Source of the DNA: Limnobaculum zhutongyuii
Lineage (GTDB): Bacteria > Pseudomonadota > Gammaproteobacteria > Enterobacterales > Enterobacteriaceae
Length of the DNA stretch: 64,000 nt
NCBI RefSeq assembly: GCF_004295645.1
Contig: NZ_CP034752.1
Location: 1,178,001 to 1,242,000 of the forward strand
Direction of reading: 5' to 3'
A program made the position numbers and the translations under genes. The notes under the pieces are model-generated. The model was not told the origin of the DNA. It saw only the letters and a list, made by a program, of their open reading frames with translations, and did not search any database. Positions within the stretch are counted from its first letter, which is position 1. Every line of letters begins with the position of its first letter. Shown one piece after another: positions 18,225 to 26,131 of this stretch.

Positions 18225-19910
18225 TTATTCGCCTTTAGCTGCTTTAAATGCTTCAGCCATAGCGTTAGAGAATCCACCTTCTTCTTGCTTAGCACTGTTA
18301 GTGTTATTAACAGTAGCAACGGCTTCTTTCTCATCAGCTTCATCTTTAGCACGCACAGACAGGCTGATTACACGGTTTTTACGATCAACACCGGTGTATT
18401 TAGCTTCAACTTCATCACCAACGCTCAGAACCGTAGTTGCATCTTCAACACGGTCACGGCTTGCATCAGAAGCACGCAGGTAACCTTCAACGCCACCCGC
18501 TAATTCAACTGTAGCACCTTTTGCGTCAACTGCTGTAACTTTCCCTTTAACAATAGCACCTTTCTTGTTGTTAGCCAGGTAGTTGTTAAATGGATCTTCA
18601 GCTAATTGCTTAACGCCTAAGGAGATACGCTCACGCTCTGCATCAACTTGCAGAACCACAGCGGCGATTTCGTCACCTTTCTTATAGTCACGAACCGCTT
18701 CTTCTCCGGCAACGTTCCAGGAGATGTCAGACAGGTGAACCAGACCATCAATACCGCCGTCTAAGCCGATGAAGATACCGAAGTCAGTGATTGACTTGAT
18801 CTTACCTTCAACACGCTCGCCCTTGTTATGGGTTTCTGCGAATTGCTGCCATGGGTTAATTTTGCACTGCTTCAGACCCAGGGAGATACGACGACGTTCT
18901 TCGTCGATATCCAGAACCATAACTTCAACCACATCACCCACGTTAACAACTTTAGATGGGTGAATGTTTTTGTTGGTCCAATCCATTTCTGAAACGTGTA
19001 CCAGACCTTCAACGCCTTCTTCGATTTCAACGAAGCAGCCGTAATCAGTCAGGTTGGTTACGCGGCCAGTCAGCTTAGTACCTTCCGGATAACGCTTAGC
19101 AATAGCTACCCATGGATCTTCGCCTAACTGCTTCAGACCCAGTGAAACACGGGTACGATCGCGGTCGAACTTAAGAACTTTAACCAGGATTTCATCGCCA
19201 ACATTAACGATTTCGCTAGGATGCTTAACGCGTTTCCATGCCATATCAGTAATGTGTAACAGGCCGTCAACGCCGCCCAGATCAACGAATGCACCGTAGT
19301 CAGTAAGGTTCTTAACGATACCTTTAACTTCCATGCCTTCTTGCAGGTTTTCCAGCAGTTGATCGCGCTCTGCACTGTTTTCTGATTCGATTACAGCACG
19401 GCGAGAAACAACAACGTTGTTACGTTTTTGGTCAAGTTTGATAACCTTGAACTCAAGCTCTTTGCCCTCTAAATGCAGCGTGTCACGAACAGGACGAACG
19501 TCTACCAGTGAACCTGGTAAGAACGCACGAATGCCGTTAAGCTCAACGGTAAATCCACCTTTGACCTTGCCATTGATAATACCAATAACAGTTGCAGCTT
19601 CTTCAGAAGCTTTTTCCAGCGTGATCCAAGCTTCATGACGCTTAGCTTTCTCACGAGACAGCAGAGTTTCACCGAAACCATCTTCGATAGCATCCAGCGC
19701 TACGTCTACTTCGTCACCAACCTGGATTTCCAGTTCGCCCTGAGCGTTTTTAAACTGTTCTACTGGGATTGCAGATTCTGATTTCAGACCCGCGTCAACC
19801 AGAACAACGTCTTTATCAATAGCAACAACAACGCCACGTACAATCGAACCCGGACGGGTTTCAATTTCATTCAGGGATTCTTCAAAGAGTTGAGCAAAAG
19901 ATTCAGTCAT
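18225..19910 (-). CDS. rpsA: RpsA 30S ribosomal protein S1
   Basis: S1 (561 residues, E. coli 557) binds mRNA on the small subunit and is required for initiation on most messages. Six S1/OB repeats run through the protein, seen as recurring G-x-V-x-x-(I/L)-T-D-(Y/F)-G motifs with DGLLHITDMAW-type segments. The start at 19910 (MTESFAQLFEES) follows the family; an upstream in-frame extension does not. The 142-bp leader between cmk and rpsA contains a terminator-like hairpin, consistent with separate rpsA promoters and translational autocontrol known in E. coli. Confidence 0.98.
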   Translation of the reverse strand: MTESFAQLFEESLNEIETRPGSIVRGVVVAIDKDVVLVDAGLKSESAIPVEQFKNAQGELEIQVGDEVDVALDAIEDGFGETLLSREKAKRHEAWITLEKASEEAATVIGIINGKVKGGFTVELNGIRAFLPGSLVDVRPVRDTLHLEGKELEFKVIKLDQKRNNVVVSRRAVIESENSAERDQLLENLQEGMEVKGIVKNLTDYGAFVDLGGVDGLLHITDMAWKRVKHPSEIVNVGDEILVKVLKFDRDRTRVSLGLKQLGEDPWVAIAKRYPEGTKLTGRVTNLTDYGCFVEIEEGVEGLVHVSEMDWTNKNIHPSKVVNVGDVVEVMVLDIDEERRRISLGLKQCKINPWQQFAETHNKGERVEGKIKSITDFGIFIGLDGGIDGLVHLSDISWNVAGEEAVRDYKKGDEIAAVVLQVDAERERISLGVKQLAEDPFNNYLANNKKGAIVKGKVTAVDAKGATVELAGGVEGYLRASDASRDRVEDATTVLSVGDEVEAKYTGVDRKNRVISLSVRAKDEADEKEAVATVNNTNSAKQEEGGFSNAMAEAFKAAKGE

Positions 19911-20018
19911 GTTATTAATCTTCAGGATTCTTAAATTTAACGTCCATCTGACATCCGGCCCGATGGGGTTGTTATACATACCCTGCTTACATCCATGCAA
20001 CAGAGTTATTCACAAAAA

Positions 20019-20047
20019 GTCCACTGCCTAAAAAATAAGCAGTAGAC
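20019..20047 (-). terminator. Terminator-like hairpin just after cmk
   Basis: On the minus strand GTCTACTGC pairs with GCAGTGGAC with one mismatch, and TTTTTG follows. It begins 5 bp past the cmk stop and probably attenuates read-through into rpsA. Confidence 0.6.
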
Positions 20048-20052
20048 ATGAA

Positions 20053-20730
20053 TTATTTTAGCACACTTTGCACATAAGCTAATGCACGTTCGATCACGTC
20101 ATCAACACTCATATGGGTTGAATCCATTATCAACGCATCAGCTGCCGGGACAAGGGGTGCAACCGCCCGATTACGATCCCGGGAATCCCGTTCCTGTATC
20201 TCAGACAAAAGACGTTCAAATTTAACACACTGCCCCTTTTCCTGCAACTGTAGCATGCGTCGTCTGGCTCTCTCCTCCGCACTCGCATCGAGAAAAATTT
20301 TTACCGGCGCATCAGGAAAAACAATCGTTCCCATATCGCGGCCATCGGCGATCAGCCCGGGAGCCTCTCGAAATGCCCGTTGACGACGTAACAGTGCTTC
20401 TCTGACCCGTGGAAATGCCGCTACTTGAGACGCCGCATTTCCAACGGTTTCATTGCGAATTTCATTGGTTACCGTTTCACCCTCAAGAATCACCTGTAAT
20501 TGGTTTTGTTCAGAAATAAAACGGACATCTAAATGAATAGCCAGAGGAACCAGTGCCTCTTCTGAGGCCAAATCCACTTCATGATGCAGTGCTGCTAATG
20601 CTAAAACGCGATAAATAGCACCTGAATCCAGTAAATGCCAACCCAGTTTTTCAGCCAAAGCCTGACAAAGTGTCCCTTTCCCCACTCCGCTTGGGCCGTC
20701 AACGGTTATTACCGGCACAACTGCTGTCAT
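20053..20730 (-). CDS. cmk: Cmk cytidylate kinase
   Basis: Cmk (225 residues) phosphorylates CMP and dCMP with ATP, recycling nucleotides from RNA turnover and phospholipid synthesis. The P-loop DGPSGVGKGT is at residues 10-19. The CMP-binding insert and the RDMGTIVFPDA motif with the DGRD signature are present, as is the lid segment RRRMLQLQEKG. It precedes rpsA as in E. coli. Upstream is a 341-bp gap to aroA that contains a dispersed repeat. Confidence 0.97.
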   Translation of the reverse strand: MTAVVPVITVDGPSGVGKGTLCQALAEKLGWHLLDSGAIYRVLALAALHHEVDLASEEALVPLAIHLDVRFISEQNQLQVILEGETVTNEIRNETVGNAASQVAAFPRVREALLRRQRAFREAPGLIADGRDMGTIVFPDAPVKIFLDASAEERARRRMLQLQEKGQCVKFERLLSEIQERDSRDRNRAVAPLVPAADALIMDSTHMSVDDVIERALAYVQSVLK

Positions 20731-21071
20731 ATCGAGCTCCTCTAAACCAGAAAATCATGATGTGCTTCAATGAAGCATATCCCGTGATTATACTCATCAT
20801 CACGGCTAACTGACAGGCTATGTATTAGATCTGGTGGTACGCAAAAAGAACAATGGCTTATATTTCAATAAGAAAAGGACATAAATAAAGGAAGACTAAA
20901 CGCATTTATTGACTGAAATAAGAGAGAGAAATGGTCTTCCGGTCGGGCACAAAACCAACATAAACCTATTAGATTTTACGACCGGAATATTTATTGATGC
21001 TAATTTATCTGGTTTATCAATAGCCTGAAGGATACAAACAATTAAAGTCTGTATCACCTGAAACAATGAAA
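20731..21071. other. aroA-cmk intergenic region
   Basis: No reading frame of coding character is visible. Apart from the dispersed repeat at 20931-21010, it holds a small perfect inverted repeat (TGCTTC, 3-nt loop, GAAGCA, at about 20763-20777) and a weak GATACA/TGTATC pair just after the aroA stop. Confidence 0.6.
20931..21010. repeat. Dispersed palindromic repeat, copy 1
   Basis: This 80-bp element matches 32693-32772 at about 68 of 80 positions by hand alignment, with no gaps. Inverted arms TTCCGGTCG (20937-20945) and CGACCGGAA (20979-20987) enclose a 33-nt loop. The arms and the 3' tail ending AATTTATCT are conserved, and most differences fall in the loop, as expected for a structured element. 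I do not recognise the family. Confidence 0.8.
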
Positions 21072-22358
21072 TTATGCCAACTGACTCAAACGAGCGAACT
21101 GCTTAAAATAGTCCGGAAAGGTTTTAGCCGTGCATTTTGGATCCAAAATGGTCACTGGCGTATCTGATAACGCAACCAGTGAAAAACACATCGCCATACG
21201 GTGATCGTTATAAGTTTCAATTTCCGCATGTTTCAAATGTACAGGTGGAACGACTCGGATGTAATCTTCCCCTTCCTCTACTTCTGCCCCTACTTTTCTC
21301 AGCTCGGTTGCCATTGCACTGAGCCGATCGGTCTCTTTAACTCGCCAGTTATAGATATTACGAATACGCGTTTCCCCTTTAGCGAACAGTGCCGTGGTGG
21401 CAATAGTCATCGCTGCATCAGGAATATGGTTCATATCCATATCAATACCGTTTAGCTCACCATGCTGACATTCAATAAAATCATCGCCCCAAATGATTTT
21501 GGCTCCCATAGCTTCCAGCACATCAGCGAAGCGAATATCACCCTGAACGCTGTTTTTACCGATACCTGTAACCCGTACACTACCACCCTTAATCGCGGCA
21601 GCAGCAAGGAAGTAAGATGCCGAAGAAGCATCACCTTCAACCAGATATTGTTCCACGGCACGATACTGCTGTTGCCCTTTAATATGGAAAACCTGATAGT
21701 TGTCATGGCTCACTTCAACGCCAAAATCGCGCATCATATGTAATGTAATCTCGATATAAGGCTTTGAAACTAAATCACCTTTAATCGTAATATGAGTATC
21801 TTGTGTTGCCAGTGGTGCCGTCATCAGCAAAGCAGTTAAAAATTGGCTGGAGACTGAACCATCTACAGAGATATTACCGCCCTGAAATCCACCATGCAGG
21901 CGTAGCGGTGGATAATTTTGTTGTTCAAGATAATCAATCTGCGCGCCACCCTGACGCAATGAATCGACCAGATGACCAATCGGACGCTCTTTCATTCTGG
22001 GCTCACCGGTTAGAATGATATCGCCCTGCCCCAAACTTAATGCTGCAGCCAGTGGACGCATGGCCGTTCCGGCATTACCCAAAAATATTTCTAATGCGCT
22101 ATGGGCCTTTAATGGACCACCTACACCTTCGATATCGCAGATAGTATGGCAATCAGATAACTGATAATGAACACCCAGCGCTTTTAATGCATTAAGCATA
22201 TGACGGACATCATCACTGTCTAACAGATTGGTCAGTCGGGTTTTGCCCTGCGCCATTGCAGCTAAGAGTAAGGCCCGGTTAGAAACACTTTTTGAACCAG
22301 GCAAATTAATAGTTCCATCAAATTTCGCAATGGGTTGTAGGGTTAACGATTCCAGCAT
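21072..22358 (-). CDS. aroA: AroA 3-phosphoshikimate 1-carboxyvinyltransferase
   Basis: AroA (EPSP synthase, 428 residues) joins phosphoenolpyruvate to shikimate-3-phosphate, the sixth step of the shikimate pathway to aromatic amino acids. The class I signature FLGNAGTAMRPLAAAL is at about residues 92-107, and the N-terminal LPGSKSVSNRALLLAA motif is intact. The second signature RVKETDRL is present. Unlike E. coli, where serC lies directly upstream, the gene here follows a racemase-family gene by 66 bp; co-transcription with that gene is likely. Confidence 0.97.
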   Translation of the reverse strand: MLESLTLQPIAKFDGTINLPGSKSVSNRALLLAAMAQGKTRLTNLLDSDDVRHMLNALKALGVHYQLSDCHTICDIEGVGGPLKAHSALEIFLGNAGTAMRPLAAALSLGQGDIILTGEPRMKERPIGHLVDSLRQGGAQIDYLEQQNYPPLRLHGGFQGGNISVDGSVSSQFLTALLMTAPLATQDTHITIKGDLVSKPYIEITLHMMRDFGVEVSHDNYQVFHIKGQQQYRAVEQYLVEGDASSASYFLAAAAIKGGSVRVTGIGKNSVQGDIRFADVLEAMGAKIIWGDDFIECQHGELNGIDMDMNHIPDAAMTIATTALFAKGETRIRNIYNWRVKETDRLSAMATELRKVGAEVEEGEDYIRVVPPVHLKHAEIETYNDHRMAMCFSLVALSDTPVTILDPKCTAKTFPDYFKQFARLSQLA

Positions 22359-22424
22359 GGGTAAATGTTCTCTTGTTATCTGCTTTGAATATTCAAATCG
22401 GTAAAAATTAATTTGCAGCTATCT

Positions 22425-23120
22425 TCAGGCTTTCAATGAAAGCTCCGCTGCGCGAACGGCATGTATCTCTGCGGTGTCATATAAAGGTACAGAGGCATCT
22501 TTGGCACTAACCAATAAACCAATCTCGGTACAACCCAGAATAATTCCCTGAGCGCCTTTATCTGCCAGCTGTTGCATGATTCGGCTAAATTGATGACGAG
22601 ATTCCGCGTCAATCTTGCCCAAACAAAGCTCCTGATAAATAACGCGGTGCACAATTTCACGATCCGCTTCATCGGGTACGATAACCTCAATGCCGTGTTG
22701 GCGACTGAGGCGTCCCTTATAGAAATCTTGTTCCATGGTAAAACGAGTGCCTAACAGGCCCACTTTCTTAATACCATCTTCCAGAATAACTTCAGCTGTT
22801 GCATCGGCAATATGGCAAACCGGAATCCCAACTGCCTTCTCTACCGTTTCATACACTTTGTGCATAGTGTTAGTGCAGATAACCAGAAAATCAGCACCCG
22901 CGCCTTCTAGCTTACGCGCAGCCTCGGCCAGATGTTCACCCGCGGCAGCCCAATCGCCTTGATGTTGCAGCTGTTCTATTTCCTGAAAATCAACGCTCAA
23001 CAGTACAATCTTAGCCGAATGTAAACCGCCAAGATGATGACGGATGGTTTCATTAATATGGCGATAATAAGGGATAGTTGACTCCCAACTCATACCACCG
23101 ATAAGCCCTATTGTTTTCAT
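22425..23120 (-). CDS. Aspartate/glutamate racemase-family protein
   Basis: This 231-residue protein belongs to the Asp/Glu racemase superfamily (YgeA-like). The N-terminus is GLIGGMSWESTIPYYRHIN. The two catalytic cysteines expected for the cofactor-independent mechanism are visible in VICTNTMHK and LGCTEIGLLV. In vitro, E. coli YgeA acts on several amino acids, so the substrate cannot be named from sequence. ATG at 23120 is preferred over an upstream in-frame TTG, because GAGAG lies at proper spacing and the family starts at MKTIGLIGG. It is inserted between serC and aroA. A link to D-amino acid turnover in the envelope is inference only. Confidence 0.88.
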   Translation of the reverse strand: MKTIGLIGGMSWESTIPYYRHINETIRHHLGGLHSAKIVLLSVDFQEIEQLQHQGDWAAAGEHLAEAARKLEGAGADFLVICTNTMHKVYETVEKAVGIPVCHIADATAEVILEDGIKKVGLLGTRFTMEQDFYKGRLSRQHGIEVIVPDEADREIVHRVIYQELCLGKIDAESRHQFSRIMQQLADKGAQGIILGCTEIGLLVSAKDASVPLYDTAEIHAVRAAELSLKA

Positions 23121-23173
23121 TGGGTTAGCTCTCAATCATTATAAGTTTTCGTCTGATGTTCATATGGCTACAC

Positions 23174-23219
23174 AATAACCCACTGACAGAGGATCTGAAT
23201 CGCCTGTCAGTGGGTTATT
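23174..23219. terminator. Strong hairpin terminator after serC
   Basis: A perfect 16-bp inverted repeat (AATAACCCACTGACAG / CTGTCAGTGGGTTATT) with a 14-nt loop lies 35 bp past the serC stop. It separates serC from the racemase gene and aroA. Confidence 0.85.
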
Positions 23220-23254
23220 ACTATTGAATTTACACCGTCATAAACGAACAATCA

Positions 23255-24340
23255 TTAACCATGACGTCGTTCAAAATCAGCCATAAACTGGGTTAATGCC
23301 TGAACACCGGCCAGCGGCATTGCATTATAAATAGACGCTCGCATTCCACCCAGAACACGATGCCCTTTTAGCGCATGTAAGCCAGCTACCTGAGCCTCTT
23401 CCAGGAATACCTTATCCAATGTGCCATCGGCCAGTTGGAATGGGACGTTCATCCAGGAACGGTTAGGGATAGCGACACCATTCCGATAGAAATCACTGTT
23501 ATCAATAACGCTATACAGATGTGATGCCTTCTCTTCGTTACGGCGAGCCATTTCTGTCAATCCACCCTGGGCTTTTAACCATTTAAATACCAACCCGGAC
23601 AGGTACCAGGCAAAAGTTGGTGGGGTATTGAACATCGAGTCATATTCATTCAACACGGTAAAATCAAGAATGGATGGCGTCTCTTTACGGGCTTTGCCCA
23701 GCAAGTCTTCACGTATGATGATCACCGTAATACCTGCTGGTCCGATATTCTTTTGGGCACCGGCATAAATCACACCATAGCGGCTAACATCAATCGGACG
23801 AGATAAAATCGTTGAGGAGAGGTCCGCTATCACAACTCTATCGCCAAAATCAGGTTGCTCGTCAATAGCAATGCCGTCAATCGTCTCATTTGGGCAGAAA
23901 TGAACATAGGCAGATTTATCACTCAACACCCAATCTTTCATTGGTTTTATCGCTGACAGACCATCGACTTGAGTTTTTGCATCAAATACATTTGGCGTGC
24001 AGTATTTTTCAGCTTCCTGAATGGCACTGTGGGCCCAATAGCCACCATCAATATAATCCGCTTGTGTGGCATTACCCAATAAATTTAATGGGATCGCTGC
24101 GAATTGAGCGCGTGCGCCGCCATGGCTGAACAGCACTTTATAATTATCAGGAATCTTCATCAGATCGCGCAGGTCGCGTTCCGCCGTTTCAGCTACCTGA
24201 ATAAACTCTTTGCTGCGGTGGCTAATTTCCATGACCGATGTGCCGAGCCCCTGCCAATCACAAAGTTCTTGCTGTGCCTGACGTAACACTTCAACCGGTA
24301 ACATTGCCGGCCCTGCACTAAAATTAAATACCTGTGCCAT
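23255..24340 (-). CDS. serC: SerC phosphoserine aminotransferase
   Basis: SerC (361 residues) is a PLP enzyme that converts 3-phosphohydroxypyruvate to phosphoserine in serine synthesis; it also serves the pyridoxal 5'-phosphate pathway. The N-terminus FNFSAGPAMLPVEVL is canonical, SHGGARAQF lies at the cofactor site, and the Schiff-base lysine is in AGAQKNIGPAG. The C-terminal GHRVLGGMRASIYNAMP motif is intact. In E. coli serC and aroA form one operon; here a terminator and another gene lie between them. Confidence 0.97.
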   Translation of the reverse strand: MAQVFNFSAGPAMLPVEVLRQAQQELCDWQGLGTSVMEISHRSKEFIQVAETAERDLRDLMKIPDNYKVLFSHGGARAQFAAIPLNLLGNATQADYIDGGYWAHSAIQEAEKYCTPNVFDAKTQVDGLSAIKPMKDWVLSDKSAYVHFCPNETIDGIAIDEQPDFGDRVVIADLSSTILSRPIDVSRYGVIYAGAQKNIGPAGITVIIIREDLLGKARKETPSILDFTVLNEYDSMFNTPPTFAWYLSGLVFKWLKAQGGLTEMARRNEEKASHLYSVIDNSDFYRNGVAIPNRSWMNVPFQLADGTLDKVFLEEAQVAGLHALKGHRVLGGMRASIYNAMPLAGVQALTQFMADFERRHG

Positions 24341-24607
24341 TTACTTCACCGCCCTGATAGAGATTAAGGATTAGTTTTTAGAAATAGGATTATCGGTTTT
24401 ATCATTCACTTAGTTTTGCTGCAATGCTTTATGCATCAGTTCTGATTAATTTTTCAGACCAGGTCGGATTGGCTCTGCACTCAGAAGTAGAAAAGTATGT
24501 TGTATATAGCAAGGAAAGCGAATGAATTAACCAAAAGCAGCGGTTGAATAACGATATTCATCGACATTAGGTGAGAAACAGCAAATATTCCGGTCATCTG
24601 CAGAAAG
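24341..24607. other. serC upstream region
   Basis: About 270 bp without a gene, holding the serC promoter and the end of ansB transcription. A 13-nt match to the dispersed repeat (AAATATTCCGGTC, 24583-24595) occurs here but extends no further. No clear operator could be assigned. Confidence 0.4.
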
Positions 24608-24650
24608 CAAAAAAATAGCGGCTACCTTTATCAGTCAGGTAGCCGCTATT
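24608..24650 (-). terminator. Rho-independent terminator after ansB
   Basis: A 14-bp perfect stem (AATAGCGGCTACCT / AGGTAGCCGCTATT, 9-nt loop) lies 31 bp past the ansB stop. On the minus strand it is followed by a run of seven T residues. Confidence 0.92.
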
Positions 24651-24680
24651 ATTAAAAGCTAAGCATTAAGAACTTATCTA

Positions 24681-25730
24681 TTAATACTCATTAAACATCT
24701 TCTGAATTTCAACCGGATCTTGTGTTTTGGTTAATGCTAACTGTAACAACACCCGCGCTTTTTGTGGATTCAGCGTACCTGATGCAACAAAACCATATTT
24801 AACATCATCAATTTCTGCATCCTGAGTGGTAGAACCGGTTGGTACACGAGAAGAACGAACCACTACGGCGCCTTGTTCTCTGGCACTAACCAGCGCATCA
24901 AATACCGTTTTATATAAGTTACCGTTACCTACACCAGCGCTAACAATACCTTTAGTACCATCCGCCAGTAATGCTTTAACCGGTGCGGCCGAAGCATTAG
25001 CATAGCTATAGATAATGTCGACTTTTGGTAGCTCAGTCAGTTTACTGACATCAAACGGAGCCTCAGGTGCATGAGCACGTGTTGGTATCCGCTGATAATC
25101 AACCTTGCCATTGTGGATATATCCCAGTGGTCCATAGTTAACGGCCTGGAAAGTCTGGACACCAGTGGTACTGGTTTTAGTCACGTCCCGACCACCAACC
25201 ACCACATCATTCATGGCAACCAACACCCCACGACCTGCGGAGTTTTTATCTGAGGCAACGACCACTGCATTATAAAGGTTGAACGGACCATCAGCACTCA
25301 TAGCGGTAGCCGGGCGCATTGCGCCAACCATCACGACGGGTTTATTGCATTTTACCGTCAGGTTAAGGAAGTAAGAGGTTTCTTCCATGGTATCGGTACC
25401 GTGAGTAATCACGAAACCATCGCTGCTATCACAGCGTTCGTTGATGGTTTTGGCCAGCTTAAGCCAGACTTCATCATTCATATCCTGTGAACCGATATTA
25501 ACAATCTGCTCACCTTTAATATCCGCAATATCTTTTAACTGAGGAACTGCATCAACCAAACGTTCAACGCCAAACTGCCCGGCAACATAATTGGATTGTG
25601 TTTCTGAAACGCCTCCACCGGCAATGGTTCCGCCCGTAGCCAGAACGGTAATGGTAGGTAATTTTGCCAACGCGGGCACGGTGAAACAACAAAGCAAAGC
25701 ACCAAGAGCAGTCTTCTTAAACACTGACAT
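24681..25730 (-). CDS. ansB: AnsB periplasmic L-asparaginase II
   Basis: AnsB (349 residues, E. coli 348) hydrolyses L-asparagine to aspartate and ammonia in the periplasm. A Sec signal peptide with a hydrophobic core ends near residue 22 (VPALA). The two active-site motifs of the type II family are present: ATGGTIAGGG with the nucleophilic Thr, and THGTDTMEET with the second Thr. A Cys pair near residues 97 and 128 could form the known disulfide. It is divergent from ycaO, whereas in E. coli ansB maps elsewhere. In E. coli it is induced by FNR and CRP; only a weak FNR-like sequence (TTGATacgaTTTAA, 25781-25794) is seen here. Confidence 0.96.
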   Translation of the reverse strand: MSVFKKTALGALLCCFTVPALAKLPTITVLATGGTIAGGGVSETQSNYVAGQFGVERLVDAVPQLKDIADIKGEQIVNIGSQDMNDEVWLKLAKTINERCDSSDGFVITHGTDTMEETSYFLNLTVKCNKPVVMVGAMRPATAMSADGPFNLYNAVVVASDKNSAGRGVLVAMNDVVVGGRDVTKTSTTGVQTFQAVNYGPLGYIHNGKVDYQRIPTRAHAPEAPFDVSKLTELPKVDIIYSYANASAAPVKALLADGTKGIVSAGVGNGNLYKTVFDALVSAREQGAVVVRSSRVPTGSTTQDAEIDDVKYGFVASGTLNPQKARVLLQLALTKTQDPVEIQKMFNEY

Positions 25731-26131
25731 ACTTAATCTCCTCTCTACGTTATTTTTAAAGTAAAATTTAGGATAATTTATTGATACGATTTAAATAGCC
25801 AATACCAGAAGCGGCGAAAAGTAGCTTCAATAGCAATAAAAATTCCAATCAGTCTTAAAATAATCACTCACACCAAAAATCATGATGCGGCGTAATTAAA
25901 CTCTGACAGCAGTTCACCACTTAACATTCTGAAACTCACTATATTATCAGGGCATTTGATTTTTTTTCTGTGACATTACGCCCGAGAACTAACATTTATT
26001 GAATCATTGAGCTAATTAATTATTGCACTACGCACTATGGAGCTATGACCAAAAACCCCGTATGATGCCGGATCGTTAAATTGACGAAACAGAAATGGAT
26101 AACCCCATTAAAATCAAGAGCCTAAATATTA
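25731..26131. other. ansB/ycaO divergent promoter region
   Basis: A 401-bp gap between divergent genes. It is AT-rich and carries no open frame of coding character. An FNR-like half-matched site is at 25781-25794, but it is close to the ansB start codon and I do not regard it as proven. I see no clear CRP site. Confidence 0.4.

Noticed and set aside
24583..24595. Possible third, truncated copy of the dispersed repeat
   Set aside because: Only 13 nt (AAATATTCCGGTC) match and neither flank extends the alignment; chance cannot be excluded.
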